Below, in pieces: positions 34,980 to 47,679 of a stretch of DNA of 64,000 nucleotides. The stretch lies in assembly GCA_012295275.1 (NCBI GenBank), contig CM022672.1, positions 9,067,404 through 9,131,403 on the forward strand, written 5' to 3'. Origin of the DNA: Chrysomallon squamiferum (Eukaryota > Mollusca > Gastropoda > Neomphalida > Peltospiridae). The translations under genes and the position numbers were made by a program. The first letter of the stretch is position 1; each line of letters opens with the position of its first letter. The notes below the pieces were generated by a model. It made no database searches, had not been told where the DNA came from, and saw only the letters and a program-made list of their open reading frames with translations.

Positions 34980-35198
34980 TGTTTAAAAATATTACAGTTC
35001 TGAAGTTTCTTTTGTTTCTCTCAGACTGATGACGTTTTGTGGAGTTTTATTTTATGAAATACCAGAAGAAGGTCTGACGGATACAGTAATAATTACTGAA
35101 CGTTTTCATATTAATAATCTCTTGGGAGAAACATAAACATATAATAAAAGGAAATGAAGAAGTACTGTACTAAAAGGATAATCATAAAATAATCTAAT

Positions 35199-36311
35199 TC
35201 ATTCTGGTTCATTTTTAGTACAGTGCCCTATTACTTTATCACGTATTGAGGGCAAAGACAAAAAGAAAATCAATGGATCGGTAAAAGCGTTTAATAGTGC
35301 CAAGATACCATTAGCATAAATATTTACAATAGATTCGGGATCACGAATTATGTTTCCGAGTTGTATCATATTAGGAATGCTTATTACTGAGTGGGTCAGA
35401 GTCAGAATGCCTACAATAACTGTAGCAACTAATTCTTTAGACCGACGTTTAGGAGCCTTGTTTCTTGTAGTCCTCTCATTGCCTTTCTCAGTGCACGCTT
35501 TCCTTAGTGTGCAGTTGTTCATGTTGTCGTCAACGGTCTTTGATCCTGATTGCTGAATTTCATTGGTGTTGTCTTCAGTCTTGTCTGAACTTGAGTTTGG
35601 TTGATTTGTAGTTGCGACCGTTACGTTGCTTGCTTGCGTATTAATTTCTATTTCTCGACTGACATCAATTTTCTTCCTTTTCAGATGTAAACTGACAAGT
35701 TTGTAGATAGATAAAGCAAACATTGACAGGCTTAAGGAATAGCTAAATGAATTCATAATGAGAAAATACCTAGTGGTAATTTCAAACATAGCTATTATCG
35801 ATCGGACTCTACATGATGTTGGGTTGACACCGTACACCAAGTGATCTACCATCATGATCGTTATTGAAGCAATAGTAAGAATAATCCAGATGATTAATAC
35901 AAAAAAGATAGTTTTACGTTTTGTAAATATTTTCGAGAGGTCAGTGGCTTTCCCAATGCTGGCTAGTGAAACTGTTCGCATGACGTTTATCAACTCTATC
36001 TGACTTGTACTAATAAGTTTAATATGATATGGAACGAATACAACTATTGCACAGTAAACTGGACTGACTTTATGCTCTGGCGATTTTGTTGCGTACAGCA
36101 GTGTAGATATGTATATAATCACGTTGAAGCAAAACAAACTATCAGTTAGCGAAAGAGAAATTAATGCCACGTACATCGGATATTTAGTCATCACGTTCTT
36201 TTTCACTATGAGAACACACACTGCGATGTTTTCCACGAGAACCAAGAAGTAAAACGCCGCAAGTGGCAAAGACGAGGAATAGGCAAGTGTAGTACCGCTT
36301 ATTAAATTCAT
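35199..36311 (-). CDS. Class A orphan GPCR, 370 aa
   Basis: A complete seven-helix frame with N28, D57, C87/C167, R112 in MRT, W142, P313 in TM6 and DPLIF at 345-349. I start it at the ATG at 36309-36311 (MNLISG), which aligns with MNLTYE/MNSTNE in the paralogues; the frame stays open 17 codons further upstream but those residues have no counterpart. Unusually, TM3 carries Pro at 3.32 and Lys at 3.36, where the paralogues have Leu/Met and Val/Pro. Intracellular loop 3 is long and contains the same RKACTEKGNERTTR-like segment as the 23 kb and 29 kb copies. A CAG acceptor lies about 275 bases upstream. It is the leftward-reading copy farthest from the opposite-strand member at 2.6 kb. Confidence 0.88.
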   Translation of the reverse strand: MNLISGTTLAYSSSLPLAAFYFLVLVENIAVCVLIVKKNVMTKYPMYVALISLSLTDSLFCFNVIIYISTLLYATKSPEHKVSPVYCAIVVFVPYHIKLISTSQIELINVMRTVSLASIGKATDLSKIFTKRKTIFFVLIIWIILTIASITIMMVDHLVYGVNPTSCRVRSIIAMFEITTRYFLIMNSFSYSLSLSMFALSIYKLVSLHLKRKKIDVSREIEINTQASNVTVATTNQPNSSSDKTEDNTNEIQQSGSKTVDDNMNNCTLRKACTEKGNERTTRNKAPKRRSKELVATVIVGILTLTHSVISIPNMIQLGNIIRDPESIVNIYANGILALLNAFTDPLIFFLSLPSIRDKVIGHCTKNEPE

Positions 36312-38300
36312 GTTGTAAATATGCGTTTTTTCAATCTCTGATTGTGTTCTTATTGTAAACAAACAGATTTCATTCTTATCTTTTTACAATGTTTTTATAT
36401 TTTTCGCGGTATTCTAATATTTTGTTGAAAGGAACATTTTGATACTGATGTCAGAATATAACATATATATATTTTTAATGTTTCCAAGAAGGAATGCTGA
36501 AGTATTTATTTCTGTTTCTTTTGGATATAAAGTTTATTTATGGATTCTTAAGGTTTTCTGGTTTATTTCTTCCTGAAGTTACGTATCCTGAAGAAAAAAA
36601 AAAAGAAAAAGAAAGAAAACATTGGTTATTTGTTGTAATATACAAACGATCATGTTCCGTACTGACTGATAATTTTCTCTTAGTAAGTAATTAGATTATT
36701 CAGTTAGCAGTTTGATTTGCAGGTTTTTCTCATATTAGAATAATAATAATAATAATTAGTTTTTTACATATTTTTGGGGGAATTTAAAAAAAAACCAAAA
36801 AAAAAACAACATTTATTGAACTTGAATATAATGAAGATTCTTAGATAATAAATATTTGAATGCATCATGTAAAGAGCCAACATATATCTATATATGGAAT
36901 ATTTAATTTATAAAGACAACATATTTAGAATACACAGTGTCAAATATACATAAAGTCATGCCAGCATAATTATGTGAGTCAGAAATAAGATGAAATAGTT
37001 ATAAAGTACATCATCGTGAAGAATAAACGTGTCTCGGTAAACTACTAACTAAAAGATGATAGAACGTGCATGATATTTACCCCACTCAGTCCACTGAGCA
37101 TAACAAAATCTTTTGACGGAAGAAACTAAAGTAACTTACGTAACAGCTCAAAGACAATGGTGAAACAGGAGCAGATTATGTCGCTCGGTCCTTAAAAAAG
37201 AAAGAACTGAAAGTTGCACATCTTTCCGCAGCGACTTATTCATCATTTATAACAGTTTCGAGTGAACATACGAATGATTTGTATCAATAATTAAATAAAT
37301 TGACCTTTTTATTTAGAAAATTTAGTTTACAGCGAGAGCATAAAAGTAATTACTTGCCAGTACGCAGAAACAGAGCTAATTGTTTATTAGTGTTATTGTG
37401 TTTTAAACTTCATTACAAAGGCAATAAAACCGGTGTTGGATTGTAAGGATAACAAAGGAAACGATGTTTTTCTTTAGATTCTCTTTTCTTGCTAATTTTA
37501 TTGTTTGTTTTTTTATGGCTTTCTTAAATAGGAATTCAGTAAATTTAAGAAGAAACAAGACATAATCTTTAAAAAGGGTAATTCGCGAGTAAGTTGTCAA
37601 ATTATCAATGCAAATATAAAATAAAAATAATAATAATAAAAACAGAAAAAATTAAAAATAAAACAAATGTGTAGTTTATCTACCTTCGGCCAAATTATAA
37701 CTTATAATGTGTATTGATTTTTTTAGGGACTTTTCTGATTACTTGTTTCCATCCAGCTGTTAAACTAATTTTGCAATTTGTCTTGCTAAATATCATTTAC
37801 ATAGGGTGATCAGAAAACATCTTTTAACAAATATTTTAGACAGCTCATTGCTGGCTTTCAAAAAATGATGGATTTATTCCTTTTTTTTTTTTTTTTCTTT
37901 CAGAAAATAATTAAGAATCTCTTGGCCTTTTTATGCATATTTATGCTGTCTAGTTATTCAAAATCTTCAGATTTGCTAAATTTATATCACAAATATTACT
38001 GCTACGTGTTTGAAATGAAAACTAAACATCAGTTAGGTAGTTTTTAATCGTTTGAAGGAAAACAACAAAATTAAGGCAAACACATCTTTAACCTTTCGAT
38101 TCACTTTTCACATGTCTAAGTTTAGTGTTTATTTACCAAAGCAGATTTCATCTATATCCAAAGGCGGACTGCAATTTATAGAGAGAAACTGGATGCAACT
38201 TTACTCCCTACAAAATTTCTGGAATGATGCTCATCTGAAATCTGCCATAAAACTCGGGTGCCATGACTTTCTTTCTATTTTATTTTCTTTGTTGCGTTAG
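36312..38300 (-). other. 5' flank of the 35 kb receptor
   Basis: Paralogous to the 29 kb receptor flank in blocks, the clearest being 37718-37865 against 32126-32290. The frames at 36494-36694 and 38052-38300 have no counterpart in the other flank and no recognisable domain. Confidence 0.5.
36587..36620 (-). other. Putative 5' UTR splice acceptor of the 35 kb receptor
   Basis: On the minus strand a C/T-only tract (CTTTTTCTTTTTTTTTTTCTTCAG) precedes GATACGTAACTTC, the position equivalent to the acceptor of the 29 kb gene. Confidence 0.45.
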
Positions 38301-38399
38301 CATCTGGAGTGAATGATATTCATACGGAAGGAAAGTGGGCTCATTAGTTCGGAGATTCTCCAGGCCCAGCAGCTACATGCACACGAAGGGAAGAGGACG

Positions 38400-39215
38400 T
38401 GGAGGGCAGTGTATTTTCAACGCTCGAATAAGTCGTGGCAATGTTACTAACGATCTTCTTCAACCAATCTTGTAACCTAGCTTGCTTCGGATACTTTGGC
38501 TTATCCTTAAGTTATTTTCTTTGAACCAAATAAACAAACATAATTTCTTCTTCTGTTATAAAGTCTCTTTGCTCTAATCCTACAATTCAATATGTCTCAG
38601 CTGGACACATTTATCTACAGAAATTCTTTCTTCCATTTGCTCGTATTCTTCTTCACTTTCTTCAAGATCATCTTGGGATATTTTTCTCGCCTTGGTGAAA
38701 CATCTCCACGATTTCTTGATCAGTTTGTTGATAAACAACAGACCCATCATTATCAATATTCATCCATTCCTTTAGGTCTTCCTTTATAATCTCCTTGGTT
38801 ATTCCGAGAAACTTTGGGTTAGTCATAATTTCTAGCGTTATTCACCAGTTCGCAGATCAATTGGTTTTCTCTGGAAACTCTAAATCAAGAGAAGTCAGCT
38901 TCATTACTTTCCCCAGAGTTTTTGCCAACCAGCTTGATAGTAACCATATCATATCCTATAAGTTAAATTCATTTGCAAGCTTCCCAACATTTTTCAATAC
39001 GTTAAGGTAACAACTGTATTTAGATTTCAGTGTACGAAATATTCTCTGGTAACAGGGATGAATCACAGAGATGCACTTAAGAGGGACACCAAAACCAGTT
39101 TCTTTTTTTGTAATTTTTTTTTAAAAAGTTCTGCTTTGGGATAAGCCGAACAATTAAAACCTTGCCGAAGTATGCGAGTTGCCGAAGTGTGGAGTGCCGA
39201 ATTAAAGAAGTACAA
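38400..39215 (-). mobile_element. Decayed pogo/Tigger-type transposase, C-terminal half
   Basis: Minus-strand translation in shifting frames gives, in the expected order, the end of a pogo/Tigger DDE domain and its tail. At about 39010-39105 one frame reads VPLKCISVIHPCYQRIF then RTLKSKY, matching the family pattern LPPNxTSxIQPxDQGxxxxFKxxY with the catalytic Asp replaced by Tyr. DMIWLLSSWLAKTLGK follows, like the conserved helix with spaced tryptophans. Next come MTNPKFLGITKEIIKEDLKE, an acidic linker (about 38640-38690) and TEEEIMFVYLVQRK, then PKQARLQDWLKKI near 38480. Stops and frameshifts are frequent. At 39140-39210 repeated GCCGAA/GCCGAAGT motifs resemble Tigger terminal repeats, suggesting that the 5' part of the gene was deleted internally. 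Confidence 0.65.
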
Positions 39216-39869
39216 CATGTAATTACTAAAATACATTTTTGTAACAGATAAATTCAGTGCTTTGAAAGTAAATGAGGGGTCGAGACTTCTCAGTGCACAT
39301 CTGGGCTAATCCCCACAGACGTGGTTATTAAAGGCTCTGGTATGTTCTTTTCTGTCTGTGGGAAAGTGCTTAAAAAAACCTCTTAAAAATATGTGTACAG
39401 TGCATGGCTAAATGAAATGCATCTTTATTTCTTATATCTAATATCGCGATTCTCCAAAAAAGTCTTAACAGACTAAGCCCATAAATAAATACACACGTTT
39501 AAGGAAATGAATCAAAGGCTAAAGATTAACAGAAGAAAATAAATAAATGAACATTCATCAGCTAGTTTAAATTCTAGTTATTTATTGTATACAAAAACTG
39601 TTTACATCCATGTACGTTTTACATTATTAATTTATAGAAAATGGTGGAAAGCTAGAATACAGTTATCTCCCTTAGTACGTTTGTTTCATTAAAACTCCAA
39701 AATAATTTTATTCGCTTTGTATTATTTTATTTTATTTTATTTTATTTTTAAATTCTTGTTAATAGATTTTTTATTTGACAGAAACAAAAATAAATCATTA
39801 TTCTTTTTTTTCTAAATGATCAAGTTGTTATGTAACAAAATAAAATAAAATAAAATAAATTAAAACGAA

Positions 39870-39942
<73 letters not shown>

Positions 39943-40014
39943 AATGAAATGAAATAAAAATATAATTAAATATAATAAATAAAATAAATTATATTAATAA
40001 AATAAATAAACGAA

Positions 40015-40045
<31 letters not shown>

Positions 40046-41575
40046 ACAAACAAACAAACAAATAAATAAATAAATAAAATGTAATATAATTTTATTTAAT
40101 AATGTTAAAAGTTGTCGTGCCATTCATTGACGATTGCCACTTTACACAAGACACAAAAAAAGAAATATAATAATAAATCATATTCATCAAAGGAATATCA
40201 GTTAAAACGTAAAGACTATTTTCTAGTTCTACACAGCAGTTTATTTCGTAAGTCTGTAACTTGCTCAAACTCAGCTGTGTTATCACCATTAATCACCTAA
40301 TATTATCATAGCACAGCAAGAAACTATTCTATTTCTTCCCCTAAAATTTACACTGTGCAAAACTTTATTCAAGAAACAGTAGCAACCTTAATAATTTAAA
40401 ATACTTACTACTTTCTTAAATCATGGATGTGTAAAAATATTAATAATAATGAGTGGCAGAAATCAATGACGTATCAATTGCCATGTAGATTCACATGAAA
40501 TTGCTACCTTACCTTGGAAACGGTGATTCTGATCGATCGTTTAATTATTTTTTTTCATTTCGTTATTAGCGCAGTCGTGTTCACTCTTTCTTTTTACATA
40601 GTTGTTGTTTTATTTTAATATTATATTGTGTTTACAAAGTAAAAACTTAATACGGCTTCGCTGATGTATTTCTGATGCTTTGAAGGTAAAAAAAAAAAGC
40701 TAAAAACATTAACAGACTATAAAACCGAACACTTCGGTAGCATAATACGGCTTATATTATTTATAAAACTTTCGACAAATAACAGAGAAAAATATGTGTA
40801 AAACGGAAAAATTAAAGCCTAATTGTAAATTTAATTTTTTCGATTTATTGGGAGCCGCAGTAGTTAAAAAAATAATATTACATTTTAAATTTTTCCATAA
40901 ATCTTTCCAAGAAGAATTTTAAATCGGTTTCAGTGATATAAATGTTTCTTTAAAATAATCTTTGTATAATTTTTGAAGTATAGAAACATGGTATAAATTT
41001 AAAATTATTTATACAACAAAATTAGTCTTAAAATATTTAAATTTGTTATAAAGAAAAAATATATATATATAAAGAAAAAATATTTAATAATTTTAATTAG
41101 TTGTTCTTTTAATGGTACAACCTAGAAAAGAAAAAAAAAAAAAAAAAACATATAACTTTAAAATGAATTATTTCAAAAATCTGTATTAAATAAAATTCTA
41201 CAGTTGTATAATCGGTTATTTAATAGGATATATCAAGAAATTAAAAGAAGAAATGCTAAACATAAAAAATATTACATTTCAAAATTTAATAAAATCTCAA
41301 AATATTTCTATAATGAAAATTATATGAGATTTTTATAACAATTATCATTTGGATTAGTTTTTCATCATGCTCTGTATTAGAATAAAATATGATTAAGATT
41401 ATAAGAAGCTTATTTCAAGATATGCTATTACGGAGGAAAATTTAATTATTTTGTAGTTTGAGGAAAATACAGATATGTTATAAATATTATCTTTCTGAAT
41501 GTATCCATTACATAAATGTTATAATATAACGATATAAGTGATTGTCATTTTAAAATTAATAACAATAATAATAAT

Positions 41576-41615
<40 letters not shown>

Positions 41616-42521
41616 CAAATGCTCGTAAAACATTAACAGTATCGTGTTTAAAGATGGCGACTATATGAACCTGGAACTTTGATTTGTATGTGTATACACA
41701 TGCGTAAAATAGTTTGACGTAATAAAACATGTAGAAATATAAAGCAATAGAACCATTTCAATCCTTCGAAACTGGTATCTAACGGAAGTTAATATTTCAC
41801 ATAACATTATAGAAATATCCATTATCTCATGCTTATTATGAATTGCTAGCACTAAGTAAACAGTAATCTGTGATGACAAACTAGTCAACATTCCTATGGC
41901 TAACACATCTGGGTTCGATCATTCATCCATTAAGTCACACAGTAAAATGACGTATTCTGCTGTGAATGACATAAAGAAATGTTAATTATTCTTCAGCATT
42001 AGAACAACTGCTCATTGTTGTTTTCTTTTGTATTAAGGGTGATACCTAATTACTGTGCTAAAGTTAGAAACTGTTAAGGATACTAATGATTGAAAAAGGA
42101 ATTTTGGAATATTTTTGAGAGCCTATTAAATAATAATGAATTAACTTTTTAAATTGAAATATATAAGAATGATTCTATCTCTCTTTCTAAAAAAAAAAAA
42201 AAAAAAAAAAATTAAAATAAAAATAAAAATAAAAATAATTAAATAAATAAATTAATTAATAATGCAAATAGATAAAAATATCAGTATCTGAGAGGTAGAT
42301 AAATATATCATTCGTTAAACTAATAAACAAAACAAATGTTATAACTGCGAAATAATGTTTTCTGAATCTATCGTCTTTACAGAAAATACTGAATGTTTCG
42401 ATAACCAGCTGCAACATAATTTTTCAAATATTTTTTCGGTTGGTACGTTTTTATGACTAAATATGAAAACGTAATTTTCCACATAGGTAAATAAGTAACC
42501 AAAATAAACAACAGGAATTAT

Positions 42522-42553
<32 letters not shown>

Positions 42554-42590
42554 TTTTTAATAAAAACTATTTTGTAATGTTAATAATCAC
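39216..42590. other. Intergenic, no gene seen
   Basis: AT-rich DNA. (TAAAA)n, (AAT)n and (AT)n occur at 39838-39936, (TAAA)n at 40013-40078, (GA)n at 41580-41613, and homopolymers at 42190-42210 and 42521-42558. Between 40100 and 41500 the sequence is moderately complex but has no receptor or other recognisable coding signal. Confidence 0.55.
39868..40080. repeat. (AAT)n, (AT)n and (AAAT)n microsatellite cluster
   Basis: About 33 bases of AAT repeat pass directly into about 36 bases of AT repeat, followed by AAAT/AAAC tetranucleotide repeats with A-rich joins. Confidence 0.95.
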
Positions 42591-43165
42591 CAGAAAATTA
42601 CGTTTCTGGTTCCTTTAACATGACGAATCGCGCACAATCTCATCAAGCGATATCTCAGAATCACTTTTTCATATTAATTGACAAAGTAAACGACAGTACG
42701 ATATCGCTGCAACTAAATTTTCAGGATGGGCTACCTCACAGTATCTCTATTATCAAACTCTCATGCCCATAACAAATAGCATTTGCCGCTAATGTATCTC
42801 AGACGCAGAAGCAGAACAAATTTCCCCTAAATGACTGATAAAACCAAAACTGCGACTCGAAGAACGCTGGCTGCACGGCGCAAACAAACTCTATTATTTG
42901 TCTGCGTAAGAAACACGGCAAATTTCACAGCCATTGACTTCTGTGAATAATGATCCACTGGCCAATACATGGGCAATTTTCACGCATTTCCCAAGTCTTA
43001 AAAGACACAAACCATGAAATGGGTTTGGGAAGAAATTGCGTTATGAAGAGATCAATTTAGGCGATACGGTGTCACAAACGTATAATCAGCCAAGCGACTG
43101 CAGGTCAGTGGACATATTTGAAATTAACACGCGGCACTGAGTGGTTTGGTAACATTTAATTTTTT
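42590..43165. promoter_or_regulatory. Complex-sequence island (candidate conserved non-coding element)
   Basis: A block of balanced composition with several CpGs (GGCTGCACGGCGCAAAC, GGCGATACGGTGTCAC) stands between poly-T tracts of 30 or more bases. No open frame of note crosses it. The contrast with the surrounding low-complexity DNA suggests constraint, but that is inference; conservation cannot be seen from one sequence. Confidence 0.3.
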
Positions 43166-43829
43166 TTTATGATAAAAGGGGAAACATTTTTTTTTTTTTT
43201 TTTTTTTTGCGAGGTTGAAGTTATGATGTTGCAGGAAGATGCTAGCTAGCAAGAGCGATCGTTTTTATTTTGAATAAAAATTAGATTAAGGTTGGTTTAA
43301 AGAAATGAACAGATCTAAAATGTGTAATGATTAAATTATTCGTATGTAGAGGTTTTTTTATAAGAAATATCAAAGAATCGGTTTTTTTTTACTTATTATG
43401 GGTATAAAAAAAGATTAGATATGAATACATAAATAAATACATAAATAAATAAAATAAAATAAAATAAAATAAAATAAAATAAAATAAAATAAATCAATAC
43501 CAAATCACATAACAGGTCATAACACGACTGTCATAATTTTTTTTCTAAAAAAAGAAGAAATAAATTATATTCAGTACAAATGTTTATTTCAGGCTTTTAA
43601 AGTGTGCTGAGGACCGCACTTTGAAAAAAGATAATATTTTATTCAGGTGATTTAAAACTAATATATTAGTTTATTTTAAATAATTACAGACAATAATATG
43701 CAATTTCTATAATTCAAAACGAATATGTTAGTACGACATAACATGATATTAAGAAAACAAATGATCAAAAAAAAAAAAAAAAAAAAAATCTATCACACAG
43801 AGAAAAATAATGATAAGTAAATAGAAAAT

Positions 43830-44005
43830 GAATATTATGTAAACGTTAATATGTGACAAAAAGACACAGAAGGAATATTATGTAAACATTAACATGTGAT
43901 AAAAAGACAGATAATAAATAATAAGTAAACCTTAATATGCTTTTAAAAAATACGAAAAAGACAAACGTAAATTATGTAAATCTTAATGTGTGATAAAATG
44001 GGCAT
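43830..44005. repeat. Degenerate tandem repeat, unit about 46 bp
   Basis: The motif ATTATGTAAAC-TTAATATGTGA-AAAAAGACA recurs about four times with substitutions and indels (near 43832, 43878, 43920 and 43972). Confidence 0.6.
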
Positions 44006-44249
44006 ATAAATTCGAAAATAGTTTATTGAATACACCTCGTTTAATGTTTTGTATTCATGTTTATTTTTTAATAGATATTCTTGTTAGCTGCCATCTGTTT
44101 CTGACATATACATGTCCGGCTGTTGTGTAGATAGGTAAGAAAATATATTAATATAATGAAGGTAAATTTGCAAAACGTGCTTTCCATCATATATTCTCAA
44201 TGTGTTTTATTGTCATTCTTTAAAAATGTACCATATGTTTTTTTAATTA

Positions 44250-44316
44250 GGAATTAAGTGTGTGTAGATGTATGTATGTATGTCAGTGTGTTTGTATATA
44301 TGTGTGTGGATGCATG

Positions 44317-44375
<59 letters not shown>

Positions 44376-44395
44376 TTATCTATCTATCTATCTAT
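44250..44395. repeat. (GT)n and (ATCT)n microsatellite
   Basis: Degenerate TATG/TGTG sequence leads into about 56 bases of pure GT, then five ATCT units. The Cys/Val open frame is an artefact. Confidence 0.95.
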
Positions 44396-44959
44396 ATAAT
44401 AGGCAAAACCAAATACACAAATTATAATTTCAATTTTAATAACAGAAAAGTTTAGTTTTAATTGATTTATTTATTATTATTATTTTAATTGTTATTTTTC
44501 TAAAATGTTATAAATGGTCATTGTCATTTTATAAGCATCTTCGTATTTTCTAATTTGTTTTTAATGTCGTTACTACTGGCTATGTTCTTTTTTGTTTTCG
44601 TTGATTTCATCTTTCTTTCTTAGTTTTTGTTTAATATGTACTTTCTTTCATAATATTATTCCTTCATTTATTTGATTTAGTACCCAGATAAATTTAAAAA
44701 AAAACAAAAAAAAAAAACAACAACAAAAACCTTTTATTTACAGTTAAATATAAACAAACACAAAAAAAACTTAGCGCATCAATTATCAAATTTAGCTCAA
44801 GAAACACATCGAACAAAAACACGTCAAGAAAAAGGAAAAAAAAAAAAAAATTCACAACTTAAATTGCTATCATATTCCTAATCCAATATTTTAACGACAC
44901 TTCAAATATCTGCCTGCATAAATGATTGTGCTAGTCCAAATACGAAACACAAAACTGGC

Positions 44960-45160
44960 AAAATTATCCTCTGTTTTTCAGGAGCGAGGTGGCACCGGTA
45001 TTCCACTATAGCGGTAGTTTTAGATTATTTACTGATATCAGTCTGTTTGACCTCGGGGTCACCGGCTTCTTTCTGGCCAGGTAGAGGTGTTTTCGCTTGT
45101 TGGGTCTCGATTGTGCCCTGCATGTTGTCAACAGGTGCAAATATTGGAACACCTATCAGA
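44960..45160. promoter_or_regulatory. Complex-sequence island
   Basis: A short block of mixed composition (GGAGCGAGGTGGCACCGGTA, CCTCGGGGTCACCGGCTTC) in AT-rich surroundings. No frame with coding character was seen. It could be regulatory or an old repeat fragment. Confidence 0.2.
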
Positions 45161-45554
45161 TTACATTTAACTAATTCAGTGGGCGGGCGATGTATTGATG
45201 GAGCTAGGAAAACTTAATTTGGTGTCCATTTGTTCCTTCTTTTGTGAGGTGTTTTGATCGCGGGTCAATATTTTGTAAATATTAGAATGTAAATATGAAC
45301 TGTTTTTTGTTATTGCTGTTGTTATTGTTGTTGTTGTTGTTGCTATTATTATTATTATTATTATTATTATTAAATTTCTAAGAACTGATGTAGTTTTAAG
45401 CCATGCGTCATGATAACAGAGCTTATACATCTTCTAATAATTATCTTCTACAATTGCAACTATGATCATTCTCTGTAGATTGGTTTTTTAATGATTTTTC
45501 TGTATATCACACAAAGACCATACGAATTAAGACTCTGAATTTCTGTGGATCATG

Positions 45555-46090
45555 AAAACCGTGATCTTTTATCAGTCACTAAAGATCACGATTTTCTAAA
45601 GGTCACTGTGATCATAAGTCATGGTGATTATGATAACACAGTCTTTTATAATCACGACGATCACAGATCGACAGAAGATCACAATCACAGTCATATATGA
45701 GTAACAAGCAACTGTGATGTACTTACTGACATCATTCACTAAATGTCACACGAGTTTTACCAAATATTTCTCCTTGCAGTGTTACGATGTCTACCAAAGA
45801 AATCGGAGATAATCAAACACGGATTGGCAGGTACACACCACACTGACATCAACCCTGAACGTGTCTCACTCTTCAGTTTTCCCTCATCTTCGTAATTCCG
45901 GGTGGCCGGGTAGACGAGGACCCTGCCCCGTCATCGTGGAGTGTTACCGCGGTGTTTTTCTTGCCACTGGGGAGGGACACATGACGCGACGTTTGTACAG
46001 CGTTGACAAGTTTTCTTCTGAAAGCGTTCTGCATGAAACTAAACCCCAGCGACGATTAACTAATCAGCTAATATCCTCATGAATTTTCAG
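45555..46090. other. GATCAC-rich inverted repeats and a GC-richer block
   Basis: From 45558 to 45700 GTGATC and GATCAC words alternate on both strands, making several overlapping imperfect inverted repeats (for example CCGTGATCTTT against AAAGATCACGA). The adjoining 45740-46080 is GC-richer and carries a 73-codon plus-strand frame (45861-46082) with no recognisable domain. It could be a degraded DNA transposon or a non-coding element. Confidence 0.3.
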
Positions 46091-47640
46091 TAGTTTTAAC
46101 GAGTGTGATGTCTATAGAATGAAGGAGATTAAGTGAAATTCAGTAACTTAAATAGGCGATATGGAGTGGATGTCACGTTCTTGTTTGTGTTTAAGAAAGT
46201 AACTCAAAATAACAAAAGGCTTTTCTGAGTTCATGTGAGTTCAAGTGAATAGGGTTTTTTTTCACGGTTACATGACGTATATTAAACATGCAGTATATCC
46301 ATAGATTTGAAAATAAACTAAGAACAAATTGAAAATTTATGTTTTGAATAGATAAGTTAATCTGTTTGTGGATCAAGGCTTCAGGTCAGGGTAGAAGCTT
46401 GGGAAATTTCTAAATAAATCAGATTTTAATTCCTCGGAACAGTTTCTTTTCTCTGAAGATTTATATTGTATAATAACATTTATGCGAAATATACAGCTAG
46501 CTGGCAAATTACATATCAAATTTACTACTGACCAGATTTTTAAATTATGATCTTTCATTTAAGGACCAATATATCATATGAAAAACATAAAATATAATAA
46601 ATGTTCTGTCGTATGAATAATTAAGTAGCTGATCATAATGAAAAACATTTTACATTAGACTGATAAAGAATCCAAATAATTCTGCTCGATATTTTTAATA
46701 CATAATTAATAACAGTTAATGTCTTTGTAAAAGACAGCCAAGTGTTAAAGGTATGTTCTTGATTTGTTAAGAAATATTTTTTAAATGTCAATGAGAACTA
46801 TTTGCTAGACGAAATAAATATTAAAGATGTTATGTAGAACGATTCGTTACATAAGGTAAGTAATCCAAAGACAAACAAGAAAAACTAGTTAGAAGAATAC
46901 GTATGTGCTGTTCTGGTGAGCTTTTATAATAATTTCTGTACAGTTTAATATACGAGGTATTTACAAAACATAATACAGCAACAATTATTTAAAAGAAAAC
47001 AATGTGAAATACGAATAAATAAAAACTAAATAATAAAATAAATAAATAAAAGAAAGTGATATTTAAAAAGATATATAAAAATCTCTTTGTTAGTAGAAAT
47101 TTTAAAGGATATGCAGTGCTATCCATTAGCTAAAATAAGTTTTGAAAAGATATTTGCTCAGTTATTTGCCAGAAGTGTTTTATAAGAGATAAATACTGAG
47201 CAAGTGGCTTAACGGTATGAAATTTTATAAATGATTTGTACTAAGCTAGGTGAAATCTTAAAAGGTATAATTGTAGAGATTTTTTGAAAGCATAATTTAA
47301 ACAGGAGAGACAGCTGAAAGTCAAAAGCTAAGCGATAGTAATTTGCCGATCACGTGACGAAATTAATAATTATAAACAAATGAATAAAAAACATCCATAC
47401 TGTATAAAAAAATAATAATAATTAAAATAAATAAATAAATAAAAATTGATATTTTCATTGTTGTTATTATTATTTTGTGCAACAAAAAATAACTATGTTT
47501 ATTAGAGTGGTGCTTGATAAAAAAAAATAATAATAATAATAATAAATAATAAATAAAAAAAAACACTAAAGAGCTGAATTTTTTATTCAGCGTACACTTT
47601 TTTCTTTCTTTCGTAATAATAAAAACCCCCGAAAAACTCG
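46091..47640. other. Intergenic, no gene seen
   Basis: AT-rich, moderately complex DNA to about 47360, then A-rich/(AAT)n repeats and a 34-base poly-A at 47647-47676. The short frames at 46191-46558 have no domain. Confidence 0.5.
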
Positions 47641-47643
47641 ACC

Positions 47644-47677
<34 letters not shown>

Positions 47678-47679
47678 AT

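Noticed and set aside
36312-36362. In-frame upstream extension of the 35 kb receptor by 17 codons
   Set aside because: The paralogues begin at the internal Met, and the extension has no homology to them.
45861-46082. 73-codon frame in a GC-richer block
   Set aside because: No domain, no splice context and no start context that stands out; adjoining palindromic words suggest a non-coding or repeat origin.
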